Shown: piece after piece, positions 1 through 8,350 of the stretch
Numbering within the stretch: the first letter of the stretch is position 1
Layout of the letters: each line of letters starts with the position of its first letter
DNA from: an uncultured Alistipes sp.
Lineage (GTDB): Bacteria; Bacteroidota; Bacteroidia; Bacteroidales; Rikenellaceae
Direction: 5' to 3'
DNA: 27,730 nucleotides
NCBI GenBank assembly: GCA_900546005.1
Contig: URBJ01000022.1
Span: 1-27,730, forward strand
Notes under the pieces: generated by a model
The model's input: only the letters and a program-made list of their open reading frames with translations
Databases searched by the model: none
Told to the model about the DNA's origin: nothing
Translations under genes and position numbers: made by a program

Positions 1-1601
1 TTTCGTTGATGGTGCATATCTATAGCCTCGGCTATATGAAGGGCGAACGCGGATTTGAGCGCTATTACGCCTTTCTGTCGCTGTTCAGCTGTTCGATGCT
101 CGGGTTGGTTCTTGCAACGAATATTTTCCAGATGTACATTTTCTGGGAGTTGGTGGGTGTGTCGTCCTATCTGTTGATTGGATTCTATTACACCAAGCCG
201 GAGGCAATTGCCGCTTCGAAAAAGGCCTTTATTGTGACGCGATTCGCCGACCTTGGATTCCTGATCGGAATCTTGTTGCTGTCGTTCTTCACGCAGACGT
301 TCGATTTCGGGGTATTGACTTCGGGTGATCGGTCGATCTTTACGCAGGCGGCAGGAACCACCTTTATGGGGTGTTCGGTGTTGGCGTGGGCCACGGCGCT
401 GATCTTCGTTGGAGGTGCCGGAAAGTCGGCGATGTTCCCGTTACACATCTGGCTGCCCGATGCTATGGAGGGTCCGACTCCGGTGTCGGCCTTGATCCAT
501 GCGGCGACGATGGTCGTGGCCGGTGTCTATCTGGTGGCCCGTCTGTTCCCGGTGTACTATTTCGAGACCCCCGAAGTGTTGCACGGAGTGGCCTATCTCG
601 GAGCCTTTACCTCACTCTTTGCCGCGGTTATCGCTTGTGTGCAGACCGATATCAAACGGGTGTTGGCTTTCTCGACGATCTCCCAGATCGGATTCATGAT
701 GGTCGCTCTTGGTGTGTCGGGTTATGGCGGACACAACGGCACCGGATATATGGCCGGTATGTTCCACCTGTTTACGCACGCCATGTTCAAGGCGCTGCTC
801 TTCTTGGGTGCCGGAGCGATTATCCACGCCGTACACAGCAACGAGATGAGCCGCATGGGCGGTTTGCGCAAACAGTTGCCCATTACGCATATCACTTTCC
901 TGATCGCCTGTCTGGCAATTGCCGGTATTCCTCCCTTCTCGGGATTCTTCAGTAAAGATGAAATTCTGGCGGCTACGTTCAGCTTTGCTCCGGTCATGGG
1001 TTGGATCATGAGCTTTATCGCAGGTCTGACGGCATTCTATATGTTCCGCCTCTATTATAACATCTTCTGGGGTACACCTGCCGAACATGAGCATGAACCG
1101 CACGAAGCTCCTGCTTCGATGACGACTCCGTTGGTAATTCTGGCTGCGATTACCTGTGTTGCCGGATTTATTCCCTTCGGAAAATTTGTCAGCAGCGATG
1201 GAGCCGACTACATCATTCATCTTGAAGCGTCGGTAGCGATTACCAGCGTGGTGATTGCTCTTATCGGTATTGCGGTGGCCACGGTGTTCTATCGGAAAAA
1301 GAGTTCGATCCCCGATCGGCTGGAACAGACCTTCAGCGGCCTGCACAATGCAGCTAAACATCGGTTCTATATCGACGAGGTCTATCTGTTTATCACCAAA
1401 CGGATCATCTTTAACGGAATTTCCCGCTCGATCGCTTGGTTCGACCGTCATGTGATCGATGGAGCAATGAACGGATTGGCTTTCGTGACTAACAAAATGT
1501 CCCTCGCAATCCGCGGATTGCAGTCGGGGCAGATCCAGCAATATCTGCTGGTGTTCCTTGCCGGTCTGTTGCTGATTACTCTTCTGGTATTGGTTTGTTA
1601 A
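1..1601 (+). CDS. nuoL: NADH-quinone oxidoreductase subunit L (5' partial)
   Basis: Membrane-arm antiporter-like subunit of respiratory complex I, which couples quinone reduction to proton translocation across the inner membrane. The reading frame is open to the left edge, so the start codon and about the first 100 residues lie outside the window (about 533 of a usual 610-640 residues are present). Many hydrophobic helices are visible. The TM7 lysine lies in GAGKSAMFPLHIWLPDAMEG (codon at 423), followed by the family hallmark GPTPVSALIHAATMV. A second conserved segment, DIKRVLAFSTISQIGFM, is at about 649-698. The C-terminal part (from about 1300) has the long amphipathic lateral helix and last membrane helix that separate NuoL from NuoM and NuoN. 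The TAA at 1599-1601 is 18 bases before nuoM. Identification is secure. Confidence 0.96.
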   Translation, partial: SLMVHIYSLGYMKGERGFERYYAFLSLFSCSMLGLVLATNIFQMYIFWELVGVSSYLLIGFYYTKPEAIAASKKAFIVTRFADLGFLIGILLLSFFTQTFDFGVLTSGDRSIFTQAAGTTFMGCSVLAWATALIFVGGAGKSAMFPLHIWLPDAMEGPTPVSALIHAATMVVAGVYLVARLFPVYYFETPEVLHGVAYLGAFTSLFAAVIACVQTDIKRVLAFSTISQIGFMMVALGVSGYGGHNGTGYMAGMFHLFTHAMFKALLFLGAGAIIHAVHSNEMSRMGGLRKQLPITHITFLIACLAIAGIPPFSGFFSKDEILAATFSFAPVMGWIMSFIAGLTAFYMFRLYYNIFWGTPAEHEHEPHEAPASMTTPLVILAAITCVAGFIPFGKFVSSDGADYIIHLEASVAITSVVIALIGIAVATVFYRKKSSIPDRLEQTFSGLHNAAKHRFYIDEVYLFITKRIIFNGISRSIAWFDRHVIDGAMNGLAFVTNKMSLAIRGLQSGQIQQYLLVFLAGLLLITLLVLVC

Positions 1602-1619
1602 TAATATAAGTTGCGCGAT

Positions 1620-3113
1620 ATGAATTTTTTATCTTTATTCGTACTGATCCCGGTACTGATGACTTGCGCGATGTTCCTGCTGAAGGACATCCGTCGGATC
1701 CGTGCCGTGATGGTAACCGGAGCCTCCTTGTTGCTGGTTTTGGCCGTGACGCTGACGGTGATGTTCTTGGGACAGCGAAGTGCGGGAAATGATGCGGAGA
1801 TGTTGTTTACGGCCGATGTGCTGTGGTTCGCTCCGTTGAATATTCACTACTCGGTGGGTGTCGACGGTATTTCGGTGGCCATGCTGCTGCTCTCGTCGAT
1901 CATCGTCTTTACGGGCGTCTTCGCTTCATGGAAAATGTCGCCACTTCCCCGCGAATTCTTCGCTTGGTACTCGTTGTTGTCGATCGGTGTGTTCGGATTC
2001 TTCATCTCTACGGACCTCTTTACGATGTTCCTCTTTTATGAGGTGGCCCTGATCCCGATGTACCTGTTGATCGGAGTGTGGGGAACCGGTCGCAAAGAGT
2101 ATTCCGCAATGAAGCTGACCTTGATGCTGATGGGAGGTTCCGCGCTGTTGTTGGTCGGAATCCTCGGTATCTACTTCCATTCGGCTCCCGAAGGCGGCCA
2201 GCTCTCGATGAATATTCTCGAAATATCGAAAAATACCATCCCGATGAGTGCGCAGCACCTCTTCTTCCCGTTGACCTTTGTCGGATTCGGAGTGCTCGGC
2301 GCGATGTTCCCGTTCCACACATGGTCTCCGGACGGTCACGCTTCGGCGCCTACGGCCGTTTCGATGCTCCATGCCGGGGTGTTGATGAAACTCGGCGGTT
2401 ACGGATGTTTCCGTGTTGCGATCTATCTGATGCCCGAAGCAGCGAATGAACTTGCCTGGATCTTCCTGATCCTGACCGGTATCAGCGTTGTCTACGGCGC
2501 TTTCTCGGCAATCAAGCAGACCGATCTCAAATATATCAATGCCTACTCGTCAGTAAGCCACTGCGGACTGGTGCTCTTTGCCATCCTCATGTTGAATCAG
2601 ACGGCAATGACGGGTGCTGTGCTGCAGATGTTGTCGCACGGGTTGATGACGGCACTGTTCTTCGCCCTGATCGGTATGATCTACGGCCGGACACATACGC
2701 GGGATATTCGCGAGATGGGTGGTCTGATGAAGATCATGCCCTTCTTAAGCGTATGTTTCGTGATTGCCGGACTTGCCTCGTTGGGTCTGCCGGGATTGAG
2801 CGGTTTCGTGGCTGAAATGACCGTATTCGTCGGCTCTTTCGAGCATACCGATACCTTCCACCGGGTATTTACAATCATAGCCTGCTCTTCGATCGTAATT
2901 ACGGCAGTCTATATTTTGCGAATGGTCGGCAAGGTATTCTACGGAACGGTGCAGAACAAAGCCCACTTGGCGCTGACGGATGCGGTCTGGTTCGAGCGCC
3001 TTTCGGTGATCGTGCTGATCGTGGCCATCGCCGGTTTAGGTATGGCACCGCTGTGGATGTCGGATATGATCCACGATAGTCTGACCCCTGTTATCGAACA
3101 ATTAATCAAGTAG
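1620..3113 (+). CDS. nuoM: NADH-quinone oxidoreductase subunit M
   Basis: Second antiporter-like membrane subunit of complex I, 497 residues and about 14 hydrophobic helices. An in-frame TTG at 1611 would add MRD, but the ATG at 1620 is the better start. Conserved landmarks are the TM5 glutamate in [17 protein letters not shown] (Glu141), the segment [20 protein letters not shown] (about 229-248), and the TM8 lysine in [11 protein letters not shown] (Lys257). Unusually, the position of the TM7 lysine used for proton transfer in E. coli NuoM (Lys234) is a leucine here (Leu226, in [10 protein letters not shown]). In the same window both NuoL and NuoN keep that lysine. A histidine (His251) sits nearby in SMLHAG. 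The gene lies in the nuo operon, 18 bases after nuoL and 1 base before nuoN. Confidence 0.96.
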   Translation: MNFLSLFVLIPVLMTCAMFLLKDIRRIRAVMVTGASLLLVLAVTLTVMFLGQRSAGNDAEMLFTADVLWFAPLNIHYSVGVDGISVAMLLLSSIIVFTGVFASWKMSPLPREFFAWYSLLSIGVFGFFISTDLFTMFLFYEVALIPMYLLIGVWGTGRKEYSAMKLTLMLMGGSALLLVGILGIYFHSAPEGGQLSMNILEISKNTIPMSAQHLFFPLTFVGFGVLGAMFPFHTWSPDGHASAPTAVSMLHAGVLMKLGGYGCFRVAIYLMPEAANELAWIFLILTGISVVYGAFSAIKQTDLKYINAYSSVSHCGLVLFAILMLNQTAMTGAVLQMLSHGLMTALFFALIGMIYGRTHTRDIREMGGLMKIMPFLSVCFVIAGLASLGLPGLSGFVAEMTVFVGSFEHTDTFHRVFTIIACSSIVITAVYILRMVGKVFYGTVQNKAHLALTDAVWFERLSVIVLIVAIAGLGMAPLWMSDMIHDSLTPVIEQLIK

Positions 3114-3114
3114 A

Positions 3115-4545
3115 ATGAACGCTATGGATTACAGTAATTTTTTGGTAATGAAAGAAGAGCTGTCGTTGGTTGCCGTGATGGTGATCCTGCTGCTCTATGA
3201 TGTGTTCGGATCGAAGAAAAGTTTACGGTATTTTCAGCCCGTAGCGTGCATCCTGTTTGCCGTACATACCTTGTTGCATGTAGTTCCTTCTACGGCAGCC
3301 GAGGCGTTTGGCGGAATGTATCAATACACGCCGATGATCGGTGTACTGAAAACCATTCTCAATATCGGAACGCTGATCGTCTTGATGCAGGCCAGTGAAT
3401 GGCTGAGAGGCGAGCCGACGATCCACAAGCGCGGAGAGTTCGCTTTCCTGTTGCTTTCGACGTTGTTGGGCATGTACTTCATGGTGTCGTCCGGAAACTT
3501 CCTGTTCTTCTATATCGGACTTGAAACCGCTTCGATTCCTTTGGCTACGCTGGTTGCTTTCGACAAGTTCAAAAGAAAATCGGCCGAGGCCGGTGCGAAG
3601 TATATCTTGAATGCCGTGTTTGCTTCCGGGTTGTCGTTGTATGGTCTCTCTTTGATCTACGGGACAACGGGTACACTTTACTTCGAGGATATACCTGCTG
3701 CAATTACGGGTGCTCCGTTGCAGATTCTGGCTTTTGTCTTCTTCGTCGTGGGACTGTTCTTCAAGATGTCGCTTGTTCCGTTCCACCAATGGACGCCGGA
3801 TGTTTACGAAGGGGCTCCGACTTCGGTGACCTCCTATCTTTCGGTGATCTCGAAGGGAGCGGCAGCATTTACCCTGATGACGATTCTGATTAAGGTTTTC
3901 GCTCCGATTGCCGCCCAATGGCAGGGAATCTTGTACGGAGTGATCATCGTGACGATTACATTGGCCAACCTGTTTGCCATTCGTCAGAAGAACCTGAAGC
4001 GCTTCTTGGCCTATTCGTCCATTTCGCAGGCCGGTTATATCGCTTTGGGCATTATCGGAGGCTCGGCGATGGGAATGTCCTCGTTGGTATACTACATTCT
4101 GGTGTACATGGTTTCGAACTTGGCTGCTTTCGGCGTAATTGCTGCGATTGAAAACAAAACCGGAAAGGTGACGATGGAGGATTACAACGGACTCTACTCG
4201 ACGAATCCGCGCTTGACGTTGGTAATGACGCTTGCCATGTTCTCGTTGGCCGGTATTCCTCCCTTTGCCGGATTCTTCAGCAAGTTCTTCATCTTTGCGG
4301 CGGCGGCCGAGCAAGGATATTATATTCTGGTCCTGATCGCCTTGATCAATACGATTATTTCGCTTTACTACTATCTGTTGGTGGTAAAGGCCATGTTCAT
4401 CAACAAGAGCGATACTCCGATTGCTGCGTTCCGTTGCGATGGGGCCATGCGACTCAGTCTGAGTCTCTGCAGTGCGGGTATCGTATTGCTGGGTCTGTTG
4501 AGTGTAATCTACAATCAACTGTCGCTGCTGGGTTACGGAATGTAA
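3115..4545 (+). CDS. nuoN: NADH-quinone oxidoreductase subunit N
   Basis: Third antiporter-like membrane subunit of complex I (476 residues), next to the NuoAJKH end of the membrane arm in known structures. It is hydrophobic throughout. The TM7 lysine is present (Lys217 in [20 protein letters not shown]), followed by the family pattern [17 protein letters not shown] and, later, [16 protein letters not shown]. The ATG at 3115 is one base after the nuoM stop. A second in-frame ATG at 3124 ([13 protein letters not shown]) is an equally plausible start. An intrinsic terminator follows 25 bases downstream, so this is the last gene of the nuo operon. Confidence 0.96.
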   Translation: MNAMDYSNFLVMKEELSLVAVMVILLLYDVFGSKKSLRYFQPVACILFAVHTLLHVVPSTAAEAFGGMYQYTPMIGVLKTILNIGTLIVLMQASEWLRGEPTIHKRGEFAFLLLSTLLGMYFMVSSGNFLFFYIGLETASIPLATLVAFDKFKRKSAEAGAKYILNAVFASGLSLYGLSLIYGTTGTLYFEDIPAAITGAPLQILAFVFFVVGLFFKMSLVPFHQWTPDVYEGAPTSVTSYLSVISKGAAAFTLMTILIKVFAPIAAQWQGILYGVIIVTITLANLFAIRQKNLKRFLAYSSISQAGYIALGIIGGSAMGMSSLVYYILVYMVSNLAAFGVIAAIENKTGKVTMEDYNGLYSTNPRLTLVMTLAMFSLAGIPPFAGFFSKFFIFAAAAEQGYYILVLIALINTIISLYYYLLVVKAMFINKSDTPIAAFRCDGAMRLSLSLCSAGIVLLGLLSVIYNQLSLLGYGM

Positions 4546-4570
4546 CAAACTGGTTTCAGATAGAGAGACA

Positions 4571-4603
4571 GGAGCATCCTCGGTGGGTGCTCCTTTTATT
4601 TTA
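4571..4603 (+). terminator. Intrinsic terminator of the nuo operon
   Basis: A 9-bp stem GGAGCATCC / GGGTGCTCC (4571-4579 with 4585-4593, one G-T wobble) with a 5-base loop is followed directly by TTTTATTTTA. It lies 25 bases after the nuoN stop and insulates the nuo operon from the cobalamin operon. Confidence 0.9.
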
Positions 4604-4662
4604 TGCTGCAGGATATGTGGGCAAAATGTGTATAACTTCGGCCTCAAAAGGTGGAGCCGATG

Positions 4663-4694
4663 TTTGATAAGCTCAAAAAATCTTTTTACATTTG
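4663..4694 (+). promoter_or_regulatory. Bacteroidetes-type promoter for the cobalamin operon
   Basis: TTTG at 4663-4666 (-33 box), a spacer of exactly 20 bases, then TACATTTG at 4687-4694, matching the Bacteroidetes primary-sigma consensus TAnnTTTG. Transcription would start near 4700, right at the beginning of the cobalamin aptamer. The same geometry appears at the fabH operon promoter in this window. Confidence 0.8.
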
Positions 4695-4696
4695 TC

Positions 4697-4890
4697 TTGT
4701 GCCGAATGGAGGTGGCTGTCCGGAAGAGGATGGCCGTAATAGGGAATCCGGTGGGGGCTATGAGTCCGATTCCGGAGCTGTTCCCGCAGCTGTAATCCCC
4801 AGCAAAGGCATCTGTCAGACAAAGGGTCACTGTCGCGATGACGGGAAGGCCGACAGATGTGGGGTAAGCCAGAAGACCTGCCTGTGTTCG
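4697..4890 (+). ncRNA. Cobalamin riboswitch (B12 element)
   Basis: Conserved B12-aptamer landmarks occur in the right order: GGGAATCCGGTG (about 4742-4753), the core GCTGTTCCCGCAGCTGTAA at 4777-4795, CACTG at 4828-4832 and GGGAAGGC at 4843-4850, then the closing AGCCAGAAGACCTGCC at 4867-4882. The region between the core and the closing element contains an 8-bp helix, CATCTGTC (4809-4816) with GACAGATG (4852-4859). The element sits between a strong promoter and a corrinoid uptake and salvage operon, so it should repress that operon when adenosylcobalamin or a related cobamide is abundant. Outer boundaries are approximate. The identity is clear from the motifs and the context. Confidence 0.93.
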
Positions 4891-5087
4891 GGTAACATTG
4901 CGCTTCGGGAAAAGGCGATATGGGACATCTCTACCGGTCGGAACGGTCTGTTCGCATCCGTGTACTTCCAGCTTTTTTTCGAGGGTTTATCGAGAGTGAA
5001 TATCGCAGAACGTGATGTTGTTCTACGGTGCGGCCGTTGGATGGATCGTCTCGTTCGGATATTGATAAGTGTAGTTTTCCCCGAAGT
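4891..5087 (+). other. Long leader between aptamer and terminator hairpin
   Basis: About 200 bases lie between the end of the riboswitch aptamer and the terminator-like hairpin. I see no recognisable gene. There are only weak short hairpins (for example ACGG/CCGT near 5026-5038) and a 31-codon ORF starting ATG at 4920 (stop at 5013-5015) that looks unlike any family I know. It is presumably the untranslated leader of the btuF-like gene. The length is more than an aptamer and its switch would need. Confidence 0.4.
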
Positions 5088-5126
5088 GACAGATGGGGGC
5101 CGGGTGCCGCTCATCTGTCCTTTTTT
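5088..5126 (+). terminator. Terminator-like hairpin, possible riboswitch expression platform
   Basis: A perfect 8-bp stem, GACAGATG (5088-5095) with CATCTGTC (5112-5119), has a GC-rich apical region that can form an inner GGC/GCC helix. C and six T follow (5121-5126). It lies 20 bases before the first gene of the operon. Both arms are identical in sequence to the two arms of a helix inside the upstream aptamer (4809-4816 and 4852-4859), which would allow mutually exclusive pairing. Transcription attenuation by the riboswitch is the natural reading, but the switching mechanism is inferred. Confidence 0.7.
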
Positions 5127-5146
5127 GGTAAAAAACAGAACTGACG

Positions 5147-6292
5147 ATGGAAAGAGTCTTGAAGATATGGTTTCGTAGCGGTTGGCTTTTATTGATCCTG
5201 TTCGCGGTATCCTGCGGTGGAGGACGGCAACGCACCACAGAGTCGTCGGGTGTCGATTCGTTCCGTACGCGTTATGCCCGAAATTTCCGGGTCGAGAGTT
5301 ACGACGAGTATAAGGTGGTCGAGATGGTGAATCCGTGGGATACGGCCCGGTTGCTGCATCGTTACGTTCTGGTAGATCGAGATGCCGAGCTGCCCGATCA
5401 TCTTCCGGAAGGGGATGTGTTGCGGGTGCCGTTGCAGCGCGTTGCGGTCTATTCGTCGGTGCACTGCGGTATGTTGGAGGAGCTGGGTCGGGAAGGGTGT
5501 ATCGTTGGAGTCTGTGAACCGGAATATATTGCGCTGGATTTTGTGCAGCAGGGTGTAGGGCAGGGAAGCATTGCGAATTTGGGCAGTGCCGCCTCGCCGG
5601 ATCTTGAGCGGATGGTGGCTGCAGCTCCCGAGGCGATTCTGGTCTCACCGTTTGAGCATGCCGGATACGGTCGTGTCGAGAAGATGGGTATTCCGATCGT
5701 GGAGTGTGCCGATTATATGGAGTCCACACCGTTGGGGCGGACCGAGTGGATTCGGTTGATGGGACTCTTTTTCGGAGCAGAGAGCAAAGCAGATTCTCTA
5801 TTCGATCATACGGAAGCGGTTTATGATTCGCTTCGGAATTTGGCGGCTTCCACATCGGATCGGCCAACCGTGATCACCGAAAGAAAGTATGGAGCAGCGT
5901 GGTATGTTCCGGGAGGCAACAGTTATATCGGCGTTTTGTTGCGTGATGCGGGAGCTGACTACCTGTGGCACGACGATACGCAGACGGGTTCGGTGCCTTT
6001 GTCGTTCGAGTCGGTTTTTGAGCGGGGACAGGCGGCCGATTTCTGGTTATTCAAGTATAATGCCCCTCATGAGATGACCTATGAGATGTTACAAAGTGAG
6101 TATGAACCCTACCGACGTTTCGCAGCTTTCGAAAAACATAATATCTTTGTATGCAATACCGGAACGGTTCCTTACTACGAGGAGATGCCGTTGCACCCCG
6201 ATCGTGTGCTTCGCGATCTGATTTTGATTTTTCACCCGGAGTTGTTACCGGGAGAGACGTTGCGTTATTACCGAAAAATGAAGGATGAATAG
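5147..6292 (+). CDS. Corrinoid ABC transporter substrate-binding lipoprotein (BtuF-like)
   Basis: Periplasmic binding protein of the helical-backbone metal-receptor family (BtuF/FhuD/FepB type, 381 residues), predicted to deliver corrinoids to the BtuCD-like permease. The N-terminus MERVLKIWFRSGW is followed by a hydrophobic stretch ending in FAVSC, so Cys23 is the likely lipidated residue. The body has the two-lobe pattern of the family: RVAVYSSVHCGMLEELG, then SPDLERMVAAAPEAILVSPF, a long linking helix around 200-230, then KYGAAWYVPGGNSYIGVLLRDAGADYLW. The family also binds ferric siderophores. The corrinoid assignment rests on the riboswitch just upstream and on the cobUTSC genes downstream. 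It overlaps the permease gene by 8 bases, which indicates translational coupling. Confidence 0.87.
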   Translation: MERVLKIWFRSGWLLLILFAVSCGGGRQRTTESSGVDSFRTRYARNFRVESYDEYKVVEMVNPWDTARLLHRYVLVDRDAELPDHLPEGDVLRVPLQRVAVYSSVHCGMLEELGREGCIVGVCEPEYIALDFVQQGVGQGSIANLGSAASPDLERMVAAAPEAILVSPFEHAGYGRVEKMGIPIVECADYMESTPLGRTEWIRLMGLFFGAESKADSLFDHTEAVYDSLRNLAASTSDRPTVITERKYGAAWYVPGGNSYIGVLLRDAGADYLWHDDTQTGSVPLSFESVFERGQAADFWLFKYNAPHEMTYEMLQSEYEPYRRFAAFEKHNIFVCNTGTVPYYEEMPLHPDRVLRDLILIFHPELLPGETLRYYRKMKDE

Positions 6293-7316
6293 AGGTCGGA
6301 CCCGATATGTCGTTTGGTCGGCAGGAGCAGTGCTCATACTCTTTGTCGGATGTCTTTTCTTGGGGTCGGTGTCGATCCCGGCCTCGTCGGTGTGGCGCAT
6401 TCTGATGGGGGCGGAGGAACCTTCTTCGTGGCGTTTTATCGTGTTGGAATCGCGGTTGCCACAGGCCTTGACGGCGCTCTTTGCCGGAGCAGCATTGGCC
6501 GTTTCGGGACTGATGCTACAAACTGTATTCAATAATCCGCTGGCTGGTCCTTCAATTCTCGGGGTCGATTCGGGCGCAAGTCTCGGTGTGGCACTGGTCA
6601 TGTTGGCTCTCGGAGGTGCGGTCGGAGGTAGTGGAGGCGTTGTGATGAGCGGATATCTGGCCGTTGTGTCGGGAGCTTTTCTGGGAGCGGTTGCGGTACT
6701 CGGGATTATCATTCTGTTCTCGATGGTGGTCCGAAGCAATGTGATGCTGTTGATCATCGGAATCATGGTCGGTTATATGGCTTCATCGGTCATTTCACTG
6801 CTCAATTTTTTTGCGGCTCCCGACGGTGTCTACTCCTATATGCTGTGGGGACTGGGAGACTTCTCCGGCGTGTCGCTGCGGCGGTTGCCGCTGTTCTGCG
6901 GATTGATAGCCGTAGGGTTGGGCATTGCCGTGGGGCTGATTAAACCGTTGAATGCCTTGCTGCTCGGGGAGCGGTATGCAGCCAATCTGGGAGTACGTGT
7001 GCGGCGTGTCCGGATTCTGATGCTCTTGTGTACCGGATTGTTGACGGCGGCTTCTACGGCGTTTTGCGGCCCGGTTGCCTTTATCGGTCTGGCTGTGCCC
7101 CATCTGGCCCGGTTGCTGACCGGATCCTCTGACCATCGGCTGTTGCTGCCGGTAACGGTGTTGATCGGTTCGGGCATCGCCTTGTTGTGTAATCTGATCT
7201 GTCTGCTGCCGGGAGAGACGGGGGTTATTCCGTTGAATGCGGTTACCCCGTTGATCGGAGCTCCCGTGATCATATACGTGATTATCAACCAACGAAAAAT
7301 CCAATATTTTAATTGA
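6285..7316 (+). CDS. Corrinoid ABC transporter permease (BtuC/FecCD family)
   Basis: Inner-membrane permease of the FecCD/BtuC family (343 residues, about 10 hydrophobic helices), the channel half of a type II ABC importer. Recognisable family segments are ESRLPQALTALFAGAALAVSG followed by LMLQTVFNNPLAGPSILG, the helix-rich middle with LWGLGDFSG, and near the C-terminus the ATPase-contact and gate region FCGPVAFIGLAVPHLARLL, then PGETGVIPLNAVTPLIGAPV. The ATG at 6285 overlaps the binding-protein gene by 8 bases, and the stop shares one base with the start of the ATPase gene. Substrate specificity is inferred from the riboswitch and the cob neighbours. Confidence 0.9.
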   Translation: MNRGRTRYVVWSAGAVLILFVGCLFLGSVSIPASSVWRILMGAEEPSSWRFIVLESRLPQALTALFAGAALAVSGLMLQTVFNNPLAGPSILGVDSGASLGVALVMLALGGAVGGSGGVVMSGYLAVVSGAFLGAVAVLGIIILFSMVVRSNVMLLIIGIMVGYMASSVISLLNFFAAPDGVYSYMLWGLGDFSGVSLRRLPLFCGLIAVGLGIAVGLIKPLNALLLGERYAANLGVRVRRVRILMLLCTGLLTAASTAFCGPVAFIGLAVPHLARLLTGSSDHRLLLPVTVLIGSGIALLCNLICLLPGETGVIPLNAVTPLIGAPVIIYVIINQRKIQYFN

Positions 7317-8350
7317 TGGACGAGACGGCGGTCATACGGGGAGAAGAGCTTGCGATCGGTTATCGTTTGGGTCGGCGTGGACCGGTGGTCGTGCACGACG
7401 GACTTTCGTTTACTCTGCCGCGAGGCGAACTGACCTGTCTGTTGGGACCGAACGGAGCTGGAAAATCGACCCTGCTGAAGACGCTTTCCGGAGTCGAACG
7501 GCCGTTGTTCGGCAAACTGTTGCTGAACGGTCGACCGAGTGAAACCTATTCGGTGTCGGAACGCTCCCGGGTGCTCGGGGTTGTGCTGACCGATAAGACC
7601 TATGCCGGAGGATTGAGGGTTCGGGAGTTGGTGGCTTTGGGACGGCATCCCTATACCGGTTTTTTCGGTCGGCTCGATCGGGACGACTACCGGATTGTCG
7701 AGGATGCAATGGAAGCGGTCGGTGTTCGCGAAAAGGCTGAGGATTATGTGGCCGAGCTCTCCGATGGAGAGCGGCAAAAGGTGATGATCGCAAAGGCGTT
7801 GGCCCAGCAGTGTCCGGTTATCCTGCTCGACGAGCCGACAGCCTTTTTGGATGTAGTCAGCCGGATCGAGATGATGAATCTGCTGCATCGTCTGGTTCGC
7901 GAGGAGGGCAAGAGCGTGCTGCTCTCGACCCACGACATCGATCAGGCGTTGTTGCTGGCCGATCGGTTGTGGCTGTTGTCGAAGGAGTACGGAATGTGTT
8001 GTGGTGCGACGGAGGATTTGGTGTTGGATGGAACGTTGAACCGCTTTTTCGGGCGCCGGGGTGTTGCATTCGATGCGGCTTCCGGAACGTTCCGTTATGT
8101 AAGTTCAGCGGGAAGACAGGTCAAAATTGAGGCTGCGGACCGAAGTCTGGCACATTGGGCCGAAAATGCGTTGCTGCGTAATGGATGTCAACCCGTATAT
8201 GATCGAGAACAAGGTGAAGAACCTATACTTCGAATTTCAGGAACGACAGATATAGAGCTTGAGTGGCCCGGAAAAGGAGCGGTGAGATGTTCGTCGTTCG
8301 ATGAATGGATCCGAAAAATAAGGGAGTACGAAACGGATGAAAAGAGCTAA
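7316..8350 (+). CDS. Corrinoid ABC transporter ATPase with C-terminal extension (BtuD-like)
   Basis: ATP-hydrolysing subunit of the importer. Walker A is GPNGAGKS (44-51), the signature is the variant LSDGE (148-152), Walker B is VILLDE (168-173), and the switch histidine is His206 in STHD. The in-frame TTG at 7313 is less likely than the ATG at 7316, which overlaps the permease stop as TGATG. At 344 residues the protein is about 90 longer than usual FecE/BtuD ATPases (about 250-260). The extra C-terminal part (about 250-344) follows a DGTLNRFFG segment typical of the FecE end and is a small soluble alpha/beta-looking region of unknown role. The end overlaps cobU by 14 bases. Confidence 0.9.
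   Translation: MDETAVIRGEELAIGYRLGRRGPVVVHDGLSFTLPRGELTCLLGPNGAGKSTLLKTLSGVERPLFGKLLLNGRPSETYSVSERSRVLGVVLTDKTYAGGLRVRELVALGRHPYTGFFGRLDRDDYRIVEDAMEAVGVREKAEDYVAELSDGERQKVMIAKALAQQCPVILLDEPTAFLDVVSRIEMMNLLHRLVREEGKSVLLSTHDIDQALLLADRLWLLSKEYGMCCGATEDLVLDGTLNRFFGRRGVAFDAASGTFRYVSSAGRQVKIEAADRSLAHWAENALLRNGCQPVYDREQGEEPILRISGTTDIELEWPGKGAVRCSSFDEWIRKIREYETDEKS

Noticed and set aside
612..1541. 309-codon antisense frame inside nuoL
   Set aside because: Same artefact of codon bias; nuoL on the plus strand is unambiguous.
3223..4830. 535-codon antisense frame across nuoN and the riboswitch
   Set aside because: Composition rich in Gln, Arg and His with no motif. It crosses the nuo terminator and the cobalamin aptamer, which are real features of the plus strand.
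4920..5015. 31-codon ORF downstream of the aptamer
   Set aside because: Arg-rich peptide with no resemblance to known leader peptides. Not listed as a gene, though mentioned as a possible translated leader.
4651..5178. 175-codon plus-strand frame over the riboswitch leader
   Set aside because: It runs through the conserved aptamer and terminator hairpin into the start of the btuF-like gene in another frame; no family resemblance.
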